Assembly: GCA_012295275.1 (NCBI GenBank)
Contig: CM022677.1
Span: 13,891,835-13,936,036, forward strand
Direction: 5' to 3'
DNA from: Chrysomallon squamiferum
Lineage: Eukaryota; Mollusca; Gastropoda; Neomphalida; Peltospiridae
Length of the DNA stretch: 44,202 nucleotides
Shown here: positions 20,075 through 32,664 of the stretch, piece by piece
Numbering within the stretch: position 1 is the first letter of the stretch
Layout of the letters: each line of letters opens with the position of its first letter
The notes under the pieces: model-generated
The model's input: only the letters and a program-made list of their open reading frames with translations
What the model was told of the DNA's origin: nothing
The model's database searches: none
Made by a program: the position numbers and the translations under genes

Positions 20075-20554
20075 CTAGAATCACTAACATATTTGAAGTT
20101 TATAACAGTCTTATAGACAAATTAAAAAACATACAGACTAAATTCTCTTAGTATTCAAAATAACAACAGACATTTTTTTTTTATGAATTTGAATTAGTAT
20201 ATACTGTATTTATTGAACCTATGTACTCTTTGTTTATTGTCTGCTTAAGAAAACATCATAAATAAATAATCAAATAAATAGATAAATAACCAAATAAGGC
20301 AGAAAGTAAATATATAATAATTAAAACTTTTTAAATTTAAATTTGGTCATCAGATTAACGTAAATATTTTCTAAATCTTTTCCCAGGAAGATAGCCTGAG
20401 TAGCTTTAAATCATCACCAAGAGTTATTGCCAAACACGTTATTTTCTAGCCAGGCTATATTCTTAGAATAAAACATTAAAAGGCAGGTTGAGATTTAATT
20501 TCAGGCTAATGCTAGGATAAAAAAAAGTATTAAACAAAAAAAATCATTTCTTAC

Positions 20555-20659
20555 CTGACATTTAGTCAGTTATTTTTCTAACTGATCTTTTTGGGCTGTT
20601 CCTTGTGCCAACCTGTTGTTCAGCTCGATTATCTCCCATTTCAGAGAGGTCAAGGCCGC
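20555..20659 (-). pseudogene. Coiled-coil exon with stop (ghost gene)
   Basis: The acceptor CTTTCCCTGCTTCACCAG and donor GTAAGA enclose exactly 35 codons: AALTSLKWEIIELNNRLAQG, then TAQKDQLEK, TAA, LTKCQ. Heptad hydrophobics (L, L, I, L, L) mark a coiled coil. The TAA is at 20570-20572. This is the most 5' exon of the ghost gene found; the start codon and any signal peptide were not located. Confidence 0.55.
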
Positions 20660-21539
20660 CTGGTGAAGCAGGGAAAGAAAATAAATTATTTTAAATTATT
20701 TTTTTTGCAACTAAATTAAAACATGTTATTTTTGAATGTTTGTGATACAGTCTATATTATCATTCCTAAAGCTAATTAATGAAAAAAATATCGATAATGA
20801 AAATAATATTAATTATAATGATAATAATAATAATAATAATAATATCATAAAGAGTGATAATAAGCTAAATATTTAAAAATAAAATACATACATACATGTA
20901 TAAGTTGTTGTTACTGCTCTTGTTACGTTAAAACGCATGTGTGTGTGTTTGTGTGTGAAAGTGATTTATATTGTAAGCTATTTTATAAAACTCAGCTGTA
21001 AATACTACTTGCTATTATTTGTATTAGTTATTACAACTACTTCTACTACTTGATCATAAGAATAACTGTAATTAATCATGTACGAGCAGTATGTGAGTAA
21101 GGAACAGAACATAAATAATCAGAATAAAACAAAATATGAATGCAATTAAATAAAACAACAAAAGAACGATCGTCAATATATTGTTATTCATTATTACAAA
21201 AATTCAGCTAAATTACTCAAACAAATTAAAGTTGAGTCTTGTGACGATATAGAATCATATCGTATTGTTTAATCATTTATTTTCGATTATCTGCACTTTA
21301 GAACTATACAGAAACGCAGACGATAAAACATTTTAGAAGCTTCAAACTATATAAAGAAAGAAAATAAAGTACTGTAGCATTACCTGAATATACAAAGAAA
21401 TCAACTCTTCATGATTCTTAGAATCTACATTTATTTGCAAAATCCATAAATAACAAATACCGCAAATAACAGCAGAAATCCCACACTCCACAAAAAGAAA
21501 AAATTATATGAGTGTAATTTCCCTTCACCTACATTTTAT

Positions 21540-21551
21540 TTATTTATTTAT

Positions 21552-21593
<42 letters not shown>

Positions 21594-21597
21594 TTTC
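21540..21597. repeat. (TTTA)n, (TA)n and poly-T tract
   Basis: Simple repeats that replace the sequence expected to continue the P4H domain beyond RGLERA on the minus strand. They mark the 3' limit of the recognisable P4H copy. Confidence 0.85.
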
Positions 21598-21618
21598 TTC
21601 TGTTTGTGGGGTTGACGG

Positions 21619-22293
21619 GCACGTTCTAGTCCACGAGCTAAAATTAACTGTTAATTTGTCAGATTTAAAACTTGCTCTATCTGTCCCGCTAATTCTCTAC
21701 CGTGAATTTCATTGTCATGAAATACGCTCTGAATTGTTTCCGTTCTTTGTTTCTCGAGACTTGTTTCCATCCAGATATGTACATATTTATGTTTTTTCAT
21801 TTTGTATGCAAGGCGACCTAATTGATAACAGTCTTCTGCTGATAATTTCTGTATATATTGTTCATATATAAAACCGTCTGCTAATCTTGTCGTATTTAAT
21901 TTGTACGTGTCTTGAAGTCGAAACAGAGCTGCAGCGACCCCTTCTAAGTCTTCGTAACTTGGAAGATGTTCACGAATTTCTTGTAGTTCAGTTAGCTCTG
22001 TCTGGGACGTAATATTTTGGTTAAGAATAGGCTGAACATCTCGTTCCCAGTCCAACGTGAAACGTTTAATATATAAAAATGTACCAATTGGGTTGGCTTG
22101 TAACGATTTGGATCTTTTAGTGCGATCGAACAGTGCTGTTCTATTTGATCTGAAATTGTTTTCAACTTTTCCAATTTAGTTCCTTGTTCATGAACATGAC
22201 TGAAATTTCTTAATGCTATTGCCAAGTCTCTTCCTACTAGTACAGACCAATAGAGATGTGATACGGACGTAAACAGTTCTGAGTTCACTGCTG
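21619..22293 (-). pseudogene. Prolyl 4-hydroxylase alpha subunit, N-terminal half, broken
   Basis: Collagen prolyl 4-hydroxylase alpha subunits act in the endoplasmic reticulum. Their N-terminal half carries a dimerisation domain and a TPR peptide-substrate-binding domain. Both are visible here on the minus strand: NSELFTSVSHLYWSVLVGRD, DLAIALRNFSHVHEQGTKLE, KDPNRYK, IGTFLYIKRFTLDWERDVQP, YEDLEGVAAALFRLQDTYKL and LSAEDCYQLGRLAYKMKKHK. The two halves lie in different frames; one base is missing near 22098, between DPNRYK and ANPIGTF. A TAA at 21651-21653 interrupts LTN/QLILARGLERA, aligning with the Lys-rich LTK(K/Q)LL segment of the TPR domain. The catalytic 2-oxoglutarate/iron half (HxD...H...K) is absent. 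About 220 codons without an intron could mean a long exon or a retrocopy; a possible acceptor TATCAG precedes the segment. Confidence 0.85.
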
Positions 22294-22544
22294 ATACATA
22301 TTTGAAGGTATCTACTAGTGATATGAATACCTAAATATCTGTGTGTGAAACACTTTTGGTATGTTGTTTCTGTTATCCTTTGATTATAGGTAACTACCTA
22401 TTTTTCTATTTGTCTGTCTGTCTTTCTAGCTATATGATGGAAATTACATTAATAATTTGATTATGTCAGAATAAAGTAAGATAGAGAAGAAAAAACACTC
22501 CTCAAGAAGAAAAAGAAACATTAAAATGTGCATTCAGCTGTCAT

Positions 22545-22790
22545 TTAGAAGTGTCGCACTTCTCAAGTTATAAAGATTTAGAAGGGTTGTCTGCAGCTCT
22601 GTTTCTTCTTAAAAATACAAACAAATTAGCAACAAGATTAGCAAACGGGTTTTATAAATGAATAATGTATATGCAGATCACTGCTATCAATTAGGTCGAC
22701 ATGCAGACAAAATGAAAAATATAGTGTTTTTGGATGTGGATGAGCCTTCAGAAACAAAGAACAGAAACAACTCAGGAAGAATCTCGATAT
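22545..22790 (+). pseudogene. Second P4H alpha N-terminal fragment, inverted copy
   Basis: On the plus strand, SHFSSYKDLEGLSAALFLLK, then NTNKLATRLANGFYK and TGA (22659-22661), is followed two bases out of frame (from 22673) by ADHCYQLGRHADKMKN and DVDEPSETKNRN. These match EHLPSYEDLEGVAAALFRLQ, TTRLADGFIY and AEDCYQLGRLAYKMKK of the minus-strand copy. Only about 80 codons remain and the segment carries a stop and a frameshift. The two copies lie head to head with about 250 bases between, so this is an old inverted duplication or two independent insertions. Confidence 0.85.
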
Positions 22791-22934
22791 GGAATCTAAT
22801 TAAATGTCAGTTTTAAGTGACACTAGTTATTAATCTTGTTATTAATCTTGTACTCTCTGATATTAGCAGCATTAAGTAAATAAATACTGTACTGTAACGT
22901 GATATTAGCCATATTAACGAAAAGATTTGTCTGA

Positions 22935-22936
<2 letters not shown>

Positions 22937-22981
<45 letters not shown>

Positions 22982-22990
22982 GTTATTGTT
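22937..22990 (+). repeat. (ATT)n microsatellite
   Basis: About 16 ATT units. Poly-Asn frames on the minus strand are artefacts. Confidence 0.97.
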
Positions 22991-24300
22991 CTTATTAAAG
23001 CTTAAAAAATTAGAATAAAGAATAAACATAATAAAATACTCATAAAACTATGAAACAACAACAACAACAACAACAACACAAAATAAATAAAAAAATAAAA
23101 ACAGCTTGGGTAAGTAAACATTGTCTGAAATAGACAATTTATACTCCAATCTACCAACACAGTAAACAGTTTAATAAACAAGACAGAAACTTTACAAACT
23201 ATTACAAATATACAGTGGCAATCAAACGTAAATAAAGAGAAAAGTCCACTGAGGTCTTTACGTAACCGATTTAGAAGAGTTTTAATAAAAAGCTCAGTAA
23301 CAGAGAGGGTGAGACATTCCACAATGAAAAAATAAATCTAGTCTGACGTTGTTATTCTCTAGGTCAACCAGCCCCTGGCTACCTAGATACATTCCGCAGA
23401 ATTAACTCAAAAACAAAATTATAAAACAAATAACAAAAATATACAAAGCTTTTATAATATTTAAAAGATAAATCGTTTCGAGTAAAGCATCTGTTAACAA
23501 AATAGACCTTAAGTGAAAACATTTATTTTAGAAGTAAGAAAAAATGTTGCAGCAACTAAACACTGGGTGTATTCATTACTGATTCACAAGAAACTTTTCC
23601 ATCAACAGCTGAGCAGTATAGACGTATTTCTAAATGTCAGAATATTATGAAATGCTTTATTGCAGAGCGCTATGGTGATTTAAGTTTGTCTGTATTATTA
23701 CTATTACTTTATTTGCGATGGCACTAATACTTAAACAAGAGAACGTAATAATTGTTTTTAGAACCAGAGTAAAATCGAACGTTTACAGAACTATCTTCAT
23801 AAAAATGAGACAGTTCGCTCGAAAAATATCGCAAATTCTTCTACGTTTATTATTATTATTATTATTTTTATTATTATTATTATTAGCGTTGTTGTTGTTG
23901 TTTTTGTATCTTTTCCTTGCTTGCATAAATAAATAAATAAAAAGAAATTATTAATACATTATATTATTTGCTTTCTAAGAGAGACAGAGAGAGACAGAGC
24001 CAGAATACGGGCTGTTATAAATCTATAGAAACAAGTCAGTATTCCTGTCTCCCTCTCACTATTTTAATTTTTGCTCGTTAATATCAATAATTACTCTTTA
24101 AAAAAATAACAATATTTATCTTTTGTAAAGTAAATAGTCAATAGAAAAATAATTAAAAAAAAAAAATAGAAGAAAAAAGTAAGAAAAGGAAAATAATAAG
24201 GTAAAATAAACATAAGAATTTAGGTATGATTACGGTGTTTTACAACAATTTCATTTTGCTTTTATTCAGCGTTTGTTGCATTTTAAATGTCTGTATGATA
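22991..24300. other. AT-rich stretch without recognised genes
   Basis: Contains an (AAC)n run at 23057-23077, (ATT)n at 23848-23883 and poly-A patches. A slightly GC-richer island at 23338-23400 (TCAACCAGCCCCTGGCTACC) may be an unassigned interspersed element. The plus-strand frame at 23718-23936 starts with ATG and ends in a poly-Leu segment supplied by the ATT repeat; I do not consider it a gene. Confidence 0.55.
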
Positions 24301-24399
24301 ATTTTTTTTTCATTATCGCAACATTAAATCAATTTGAACACGTCTGGTTGATAATTTGATGCAGCAGCGGCATATAATTTCCTTACCATACCGGTTTCT

Positions 24400-26020
24400 A
24401 TAAATTTCCATTTCTATTTTTCTGCCTTTCAGTCTCTGTATTCATCCAGCACTGTAATTGTCTTTCTGACTCTCTGTCTGTCTGTTCATCTATTCATCTA
24501 TTCTTCTCTTTCTGCAAATATGTAAATTTGTCAACACTGTGGGTCTGTTCATCAGTCTCTGTATTAAACTTACAGATATTAAAACCTTGAGTCTCTTTGT
24601 CCAGCTGTCTGTCCATATAATCAATCAATCTAGCTATCTATGTTTTTGTTTCTATCTATCTCTCTTTCTCAATCTCTAAACTGTTCAGTATTTGCACATA
24701 TTTCTCACTCTAATCTGTATCTCTAACTGTCCGAATCCGTTATTCTGTTCATTAATCTTTATCTCGCTATCTGCGTGTTTGTCTGCCTGTTCACTCTGTG
24801 TTTCTGAATGTTAGTCTAACCAGTCGACCTTATTATAACATCTACAGTCGATGTAACCATGTTTTTCACTAGCCATCTGTCTACCTGTCTGTCTATCTAT
24901 CAACCTGTCTCTTTATCATTCATCATCAATTCATCTATATAGTGAATATCTCTCTATCACTTGATTCTCTCTCTGCCTTTATCATTTCTATGTCTCTCTT
25001 CTGATAAATGTATCATTTCTCTGTCTCTCTACACATACCTGTATCCCAAATCACTCTGTGCCTAAATGTCAATTACCTGTCTGTGTCTCTCCACCTATCT
25101 CTGTCACTTGTCCCTTTCGCTATATCTCTAATACTTGTCTATATCACTATCTATATATCGTCACTCTTTTCTGTCTCTCCACCTATATCTCTATCACTTG
25201 TCTCTGTTTCTATCTACACCTATATCTCTGTCCCATGAGTTTCTCTATCTATATCTCTTTATTTTTATCTTGATTATTTCTCTCTGTCTCTCTAACTATG
25301 TCTGTCCCATGACTAAGCCTTCCTACCTATTATCTTCTCTATCATTTGGCTCTGCTTCTCGCTATCTTTACCTCTATCACGTCTGTCCCTCTACGTTTCT
25401 ATCTATCTCTCTATCTGTATCTTTATCTCGTTTTGTACCTTGATAACGTCTGTCTCTGAACCATATCTCTATCACTTCTCTCTGTCTACAGATATTGCTA
25501 TTGCTTGTTTCTGATTCTCTACCAACATGTCTAGTACTTGTACATCTCTCTACCATTATCTCTATCACTTGCCTTTCTCTCTATATTTATCATTATCATT
25601 TGTCTCCATGTCTCAGCTTATATCTCTATCACAGTCTGCCTAATCTTTATCTCTATCATTTGTCGTTCTACCTATATCTTTGACTTGTCTCCTTCTCTTT
25701 ACCTACATCACTAATACGTGTCTCTGACTCTCTATCTATATCTCTGTCGCATGCCTCGCTGTACCCGTATCTCTGTAAACGTATCTCTGTACCCGTGTCT
25801 CTTGTCTAACTACATCTGTCTATTCCATGAATCAGACTATCAATCATTTGTTTGTCTCTAATTATATCTCTATCACTTTTCTCTGTCTCTCTATCTTTAT
25901 CTTTTTCATCTTTTTTCTCTCTACCTTTATCTATCATTTATCCGTGACTCTTTAGCTATATCTCTATCATTTGTCTCCTTCTCTTAACAATCACTTATCT
26001 GTATCATTATTAATTCTCTT
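24400..26020. repeat. Degenerate TCTA/TCTG/TCTC repeat field
   Basis: About 1.6 kb of pyrimidine-rich imperfect tetranucleotide repeat, built from blocks such as CTATATCTCTATCACTTGTC and TCTGTCTCTCTACCTATAT. Frames rich in Ser, Leu, Tyr and Ile come from the period. No coding exon is supported. Confidence 0.9.
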
Positions 26021-26366
26021 TTGATATGTGTTCACAAACATATGTCCCTTACTTGAGATGTACTCACAGAGCAAAGTAAAAATTACATCCATTAGAGTTA
26101 TCTCCCTTTAGTGATATGTGTTCACAAACATAGATTAGAGTTATGTCCCTTACGTGAGATGTACTCACAGAGCAAAGTAAAAATTACATCCTTTAGAGTT
26201 ATCTCCCTTTAGTGATATGTGTCCACAAATATAGATTAGAGTCATGTCCCTTACGTGAGATGTACTGACTAAGCCTACGTACGCTAATTATCCGTACTGG
26301 ATAAATGGAATCTCCAGAAACGCCGAGATTCGATCCACGATTGTGGAAAAATCACTTTTTTATATG
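25178..26366. repeat. Segmental duplication, copy A
   Basis: Blocks of this segment recur in order in copy B (26382-27019): 25178-25300, 25549-25830, 25930-26040 and 26262-26366. Shared markers are ACATCACTAATACGTGTCTC, CGCATGCCTCGCTGTACCCG and CGCCGAGATTCGATCCACGA. Copy A is longer because of extra TCTA-type sequence and the ~100-bp tandem repeat. Confidence 0.85.
26020..26262. repeat. ~100-bp tandem repeat with GAGTTATCTCCCTT motif
   Basis: Units start GATATGTGTTCACAAACATA and continue through GAGTTATGTCCCTTACGTGA, ACTCACAGAGCAAAGTAAAA and TTAGAGTTATCTCCCTTTAG. There are two full and one partial copies here, and another partial copy at 26868-26920 in copy B of the segmental duplication. 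I associate the GAGTTATCTCCCTT core with molluscan repeats. Confidence 0.8.
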
Positions 26367-26381
26367 TAAAAAGATCATAAC

Positions 26382-27019
26382 CCTATATCTCTATCACTTG
26401 TCTCTGTCTCTATCTACACCTATATCTCTATCCCATGACTTTCTCTATCTATATCTCTTTATTTATATCTTGATTATTTCTCTCTGTCTCTCTAACTATG
26501 TCTGGCACTTGTCGATCTCTCTACCATTATCTCTATCACTTGCCTTTCTCTCTATATTTATCATTATCATTTATCTCCATGTCTCAACTTATATCTCTAT
26601 CAAAGTCTGCCTAATCTTTATCTCTATCATTTGTCGTTCTACCTATATCTTTGACTTGTCTCCTTCTCTTTACCTACATCACTAATACGTGTCTCTGACT
26701 CTCTATCTATATCTCTATCGCATGCCTCGCTGTACCCGTATCTCTGTACCCGTGTCTCTTGTCTAACTACATCTCTTGTCATTTATCCGTGACGCTTTAG
26801 CTATATCTCTATCATCTGTCTCCTTCTCTTAACAATAACTTATCTGAATCATTATTAATTCTCTTTTGATATGTTTTCACAAACATAGATTAGAGTTATT
26901 TCCCTTACATGAGATGTACTCACTAAGATTACGCACGCTAATTATCGGAACTGGATATATGGAACCTCCAGAAACGCCGAGATTCGATCCACGATAGTGG
27001 AAAAATCACTTTTTTATTA
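26382..27019. repeat. Segmental duplication, copy B
   Basis: A shorter, collinear version of copy A (25178-26366), ending in the same GAGATTCGATCCACGAT(A/T)G, then TGGAAAAATCACTTTTTTA. Divergence is low, mostly single substitutions, so the duplication is comparatively recent. The GATTCGATCC element resembles a pol III box B, but no box A was found at the right distance. Confidence 0.85.
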
Positions 27020-29730
27020 ATTTTAAAAAGAACATAAGCCGTGACGTATCTCCCGGATGTGTTAAATCAGTGGTGAACTGGACACACTGGTGAAGGTGAA
27101 TGTATCATCATTAAGTCAAACAAGAATGGAAAGGCCTGTGTTAGGTGTTTATCATGTGAGAGATGTTTTCTGTTAATGGAGGTTCTTTTGTTGAACTATT
27201 TATTTTTATTGGGCTGTGTTTACAATTTTCTTCATGTAGTTGCTGAAAGTTTACATGTTTTGTGAGGTATGAGAACTGGCTGGAGTTTCTATGGTGATGG
27301 ACACTGTAGTAGCTGCATGCTAATGACTTGAGTTTTATCACTGTGTACATTTTGTTGTGTGTCTGCAGGTCTGTCAGAGGCCACACTCAGGTAACTGTGA
27401 CCTCATTTCTATCTGTTGGTAGTTGTAGTTTTATTTGTTGTCTTGGCAGGTTTGCTGTCAACGATAAGTGTGATCCAGTAAGTTGCTTTTCCCTCCATGT
27501 ACTGACACTAACTAGCTTGGCTGTGTTTGTGACTGCATCTTGATGTAAAACTTTTTTTTAAATTTCTTATTTCTATCCAGGTAATATATTTTGTGATACA
27601 TTTAAAAAGTGACTTGGGTTGGGGTTTTTCTGATTTTTTTTTTTCACTCATTTGGCTTCAGGTTGTTGTTGTTGATGTGCAGACTGTTTTACTGTTTGTT
27701 GAGTCAGAGTCTAGTGTAGGTAATTCCCAGTAAGAAAATGTTGATCCCAGATGTTTAAAAAAAGATCTTTAAGAATTTTGTGGTGATCCTGAAATAAATT
27801 TTCCTTGGGTTGTTACTTTTTGTTTCTGATGTTTTGTTGATTATGGAGATTTATGCTTCTGTTTCGAGATTGTTTTTTGTTTTTTCTGTATTTGTATGCT
27901 GTGGTATATATATATATTTCCCACATGTTAGATTCACTCCCTTCGTCGTCCATATCCCTACTGTTTTTATTTGTTTGTAAGGATACCAAAATGTCCAAAT
28001 TTTCATTAATTTTCTGTTCAGGGTTTTGTCTGTGTCAGTGTTTATTGGTGATTTATCTTGTTTTTTTATTTATCACCTTATTGCTTCTTGTCAACGTTTT
28101 TTCTTTTTTAAAAATCAAATTTTGCCTTTTTAACCTGCTGTCTTTTGGAAATCCTAACTTTCATTGCTGAATCATCTGAATTAGTGATTTTTATGTTTTC
28201 CATGTTGTTGCATTTTTAGAGGTCGGTTTGGTGTTATTTTTCCTGGTTCTGAATGTTTAATGTGTGTAGTTGTGTGTATAAATGGATGTTAAATATTTAT
28301 ACTTCTGATGTGTCTCCATTTACTTTAACACACACACAAACACACACACACACAAACACACACAGACACACACGCATGCAGACACACACATACCTTGCTT
28401 GCACTTAATAGAAATAATACATACAAGTGTGAAAATTGTACATAAAATGATATAACATGAATAATGATCAACTGTATGAAGAGAAATAAGACGTGTTCTG
28501 GATACAGTTTTATACTCTATGTATTTGTTTAGTTATTTATTTATTCTACTTTATTGCTATCATGTAACTTGTTTGTTTTATCTGACATGCTAGTGAACTA
28601 TCCATTTTGTTCTTCTTTTCAGTGTGCTTCAACTCACTAAATATTCAACATTGAATAAATTATAGAAACTAATAAACTGTGTTCAGTTATTTTTGTGAAA
28701 AGAAAATATGTAATAATGACAATATTAACAGAGGTTATTATAAAATAATTAGACTTAAAGGGATAAGCAGTTCCGTGAATATAATTGTATATCTAAATAT
28801 ATTCTGTGTTATATATTAACATTTCAACATATCAGCAGTAAAAACTTCCACAATGATACTATTTTAAGAGTTATCATTAAAAATAAACTGTAAATAATTT
28901 AAATCTTACACAGTCATGAATCACAGTTGTATTTGTTACCAAGTAATATCCAGACACATTCCACTTACTTGAATTTATTTGTATGAGTTAATAATAATAA
29001 TAAAAAACAGTTATTAAAAACTACAATTAAAGTAATAGATAACTTTATATTATATAAAAGGTCAATAGTCAAAACCTTTTTTTTCTTCTTTTTCTTTACC
29101 TACTTAAATATTAACAAGTGTATAACAAGTTACAATGAGGTATTTCAAGTACGAGTAAAATTAATAGATGTAGGTAACATAATAAAAGTAATCTAACATG
29201 TTAGATTGTAATCTGTATTGGTCCTTTTCATGTATCTTGTTAAAACTTTTTTTAATTTTTGTTACTATTCTGTTTTGTTTTTTGCAAATTTTATTATTCT
29301 TAAAAGACTGAACTGAAGTAATAATAAATAAAATATATATATAATTTTTTTGGGGTGTAGTTACTTTATGTCTGTCAGTTAGTTGATGAAAAACTGGCTT
29401 ATTTTTGTATTTTAATGGTTTTTATTAAATGTGGTTCTCTTAAAGTAAAAGAAATAACATATCATTTATAATTATTCCTATCTACATTTTTTTTAAATTA
29501 TTATTATTGTTTTTTTGTTTTTTTTTCTTTTTCTTTTTCCGGATTTTTCTATGAAGAAAATTATTTTATTTTATTTTAATGCAGTTGTTATCTTTATTGT
29601 TAGTCTTTTACTTGTATATTTGTTTCATTTTGTTTATGACAGTATTTGTTTAAAATACTATACTTTTAGAAACTGATCTGAAGTGAAAATAATATAAAAA
29701 CATTGACAATATGATTTTTGTTATTGTTAT
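27020..29730. other. AT/GT-rich stretch without recognised genes
   Basis: Contains a short (CA)n tract at 28329-28375, poly-T patches and AT runs. Open frames at 27328-27543 and 27853-28170 are hydrophobic and Cys/Phe/Leu-rich, without recognisable domains or splice context. I see no supportable exon. Confidence 0.5.
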
Positions 29731-29734
29731 ATAA

Positions 29735-30085
29735 GGACATTCATGAAAACGTATATCATTTACCTGTATTACAATATTAATTCAAAATGTTAATGTTAAA
29801 AACAGAACAAAAAGAATCAAAAATCTAAAACGTGAAAGTATAATACTTGTTATTTTTTATATCAGAATATTCATGAAAACTTTTATTAAATACCTGTATT
29901 ACAGTATTAATTCAGAATGTTATTGGTAAAAACAGAAATAAAATAATATAAAATCTAAAATATGATATTATAGTACCTGTTATTTTATATCAGGACATTC
30001 ATGAAAACTTATATTAATTCAAAATGTTTTTGTTAAAAACAGAACTAAAAGAATCTAAAATCTAAAATGTAATATTATAGTACTT
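29735..30085. repeat. ~130-bp tandem repeat, 3 copies
   Basis: Units begin GGACATTCATGAAAACTTAT (29735, 29865, 29993) and include ACCTGTATTACAATATTAAT, TAAAAACAGAA and AATCTAAAAT. The third copy lacks the ACCTGTATTACA block. Confidence 0.85.
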
Positions 30086-30089
30086 GTTT

Positions 30090-30583
30090 TTGTCAGTCAC
30101 TGAATGGTTCATGAAAGTTTGACATTCATGAATGTTTTCTTTTATTTTAAGACACTTTAAACTTTATTTAAAATGTTCTAAATATGACATGACTTTTATA
30201 TTCAAGTCTGCAGTCAACACTAAATAATTTCTTCATATTATTTAAGTTAAAAAGCTATATAACTGTAACGTGTGTAGAACTGAATAAAATAATATTATAA
30301 AATGTATTATTAACTTTTACCTTGGTAACAAAATTTAAAAGACAAACAAATAATAAACATATCACCAAAACACATTCACACACTGACACACAAAACACAT
30401 TCACACACACTGACACACAAAACACCCAAGGTAAAAGTGCTTTACCGTGTTAACTGTAAAAGTTTAATTTCTTTTAAACACAGATAATAAATTCTTCTCA
30501 TTTTCCTTCTTTTTTTCATTTCTTAATTGCTGATTTTAATTTATTTTTATTTAGATTTTGTTTTACTTTACTTATTTATAATG

Positions 30584-30620
<37 letters not shown>

Positions 30621-31280
30621 TTTTTAGTTTATCCATTTATTTATTTTAATCTTTAATGTTATTTTCATTTTCTTGTTCTTATCAAACCAAATTAAAATCA
30701 TCATTGGTATTGATGTTTCAGAAATGAATTTAAAGAACCTTTTTTATGAAAAATGAATTGAGTGAAATATTTTTAAAATTTCTTATCTTTTAAGATACAT
30801 GTACTAATTATTAAAGTTATTAATAGCTGTGCTCTGTCATTTTTTAAATATCTCATTTTAAACTTTATATAAACCTTATTAAAAATAAATAAATAAAAAA
30901 TAGATGATCTGAAAATGATCTATGAAGAGATCTGTGTTTCCTTTCATGAACTTTTTTCTACAGTACAGTTCAGTTCAGTTATTAATGGAATAAGATGAAA
31001 AATATTTTATCACATGTCTCTTTAAAAACACATTTCCTCCTTCCATTATAATGTGTTTAATGCAAAAGCAAAAACATATCATATTTATGTTGTTAAATAT
31101 AAAATTAATTACTTCTTTTTCTTATTAACATTTATTATAATCAGTAAGTAAGTGCTATTATAATGCTGTTTTATTACGTGGCTGTTACTACTACTACTAC
31201 TGCTGCTGCTGTTACTACTACTTTATTATTGTTGTTGTTAATTATTATTATTATTATTATTTAATTTATTTTCATCATTA
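30090..31280. other. AT-rich stretch without recognised genes
   Basis: Contains CACATTCACACACTGACACA repeated twice at 30368-30425, (ATT)n at 30587-30619 and (ACT/GCT) triplets near 31188-31212. Nothing coding was recognised. Confidence 0.6.
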
Positions 31281-31286
31281 TCATTA

Positions 31287-32115
<829 letters not shown>

Positions 32116-32213
32116 CACTGCTCTATCCCTATGTTCATTCATAATAATGTTATCTCCAAAATGTCCTTATTGTGTCTCTCTAATATGAATTTACTTGCCT
32201 GCCAGTATGTCTG

Positions 32214-32247
32214 TCTATCTGTCTATCTATCTATCTATCTATCTATC
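32214..32247 (+). repeat. (TCTA/TCTG)n microsatellite
   Basis: Short tetranucleotide tract just beyond R1 copy 2. Confidence 0.95.
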
Positions 32248-32564
32248 AAACCAACATATACCAACATAAGCACTCTAATCCACTTAATCATGTAACACAT
32301 GACTTTTATTCTCAGATGATCTACACAGACTACAAACTAATCTGTGTTTCAGTGTTAACTGTACAGTTTTCACCTAACACTGCATGTCTCTCTATACACT
32401 GAAAAACTACTAAGTCAAAGTTTACCGTCCTACCTCTAGTTATCAATATAAATTACCTCAGTCCTTCTTTAATATTCTTAATACAAAAAGGCTTTTAATC
32501 TGGACACCCTTTCAGTATTTTTTCAATTTATACTGCACTACTACAACTACTACAACTACTACTG

Positions 32565-32568
32565 CTAC

Positions 32569-32639
<71 letters not shown>

Positions 32640-32660
32640 CAACAACAATAATAACAACAA
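32565..32660 (+). repeat. (AAT)n/(AAC)n microsatellite
   Basis: About 21 AAT units followed by AAC-rich units, preceded by ACT triplets from 32538. Confidence 0.97.
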
Positions 32661-32664
32661 CATA

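Noticed and set aside
23718-23936. 72-residue ORF with basic N-terminus and a poly-Leu segment resembling a membrane anchor
   Set aside because: The hydrophobic segment is encoded by (ATT)n; no splice or promoter context and no recognisable similarity.
26320-26345. Box B-like GATTCGATCC as evidence for a tRNA or SINE
   Set aside because: No box A at the right distance and no cloverleaf; it is explained as part of the segmental duplication.
24970-26690. Several Ser/Leu/Tyr/Ile-rich frames
   Set aside because: Products of TCTA/TCTC tetranucleotide repeats, open on both strands.
28320-28380. CRISPR-like spaced repeats
   Set aside because: Simple (CA)n with interruptions; no repeat-spacer structure anywhere in the window.
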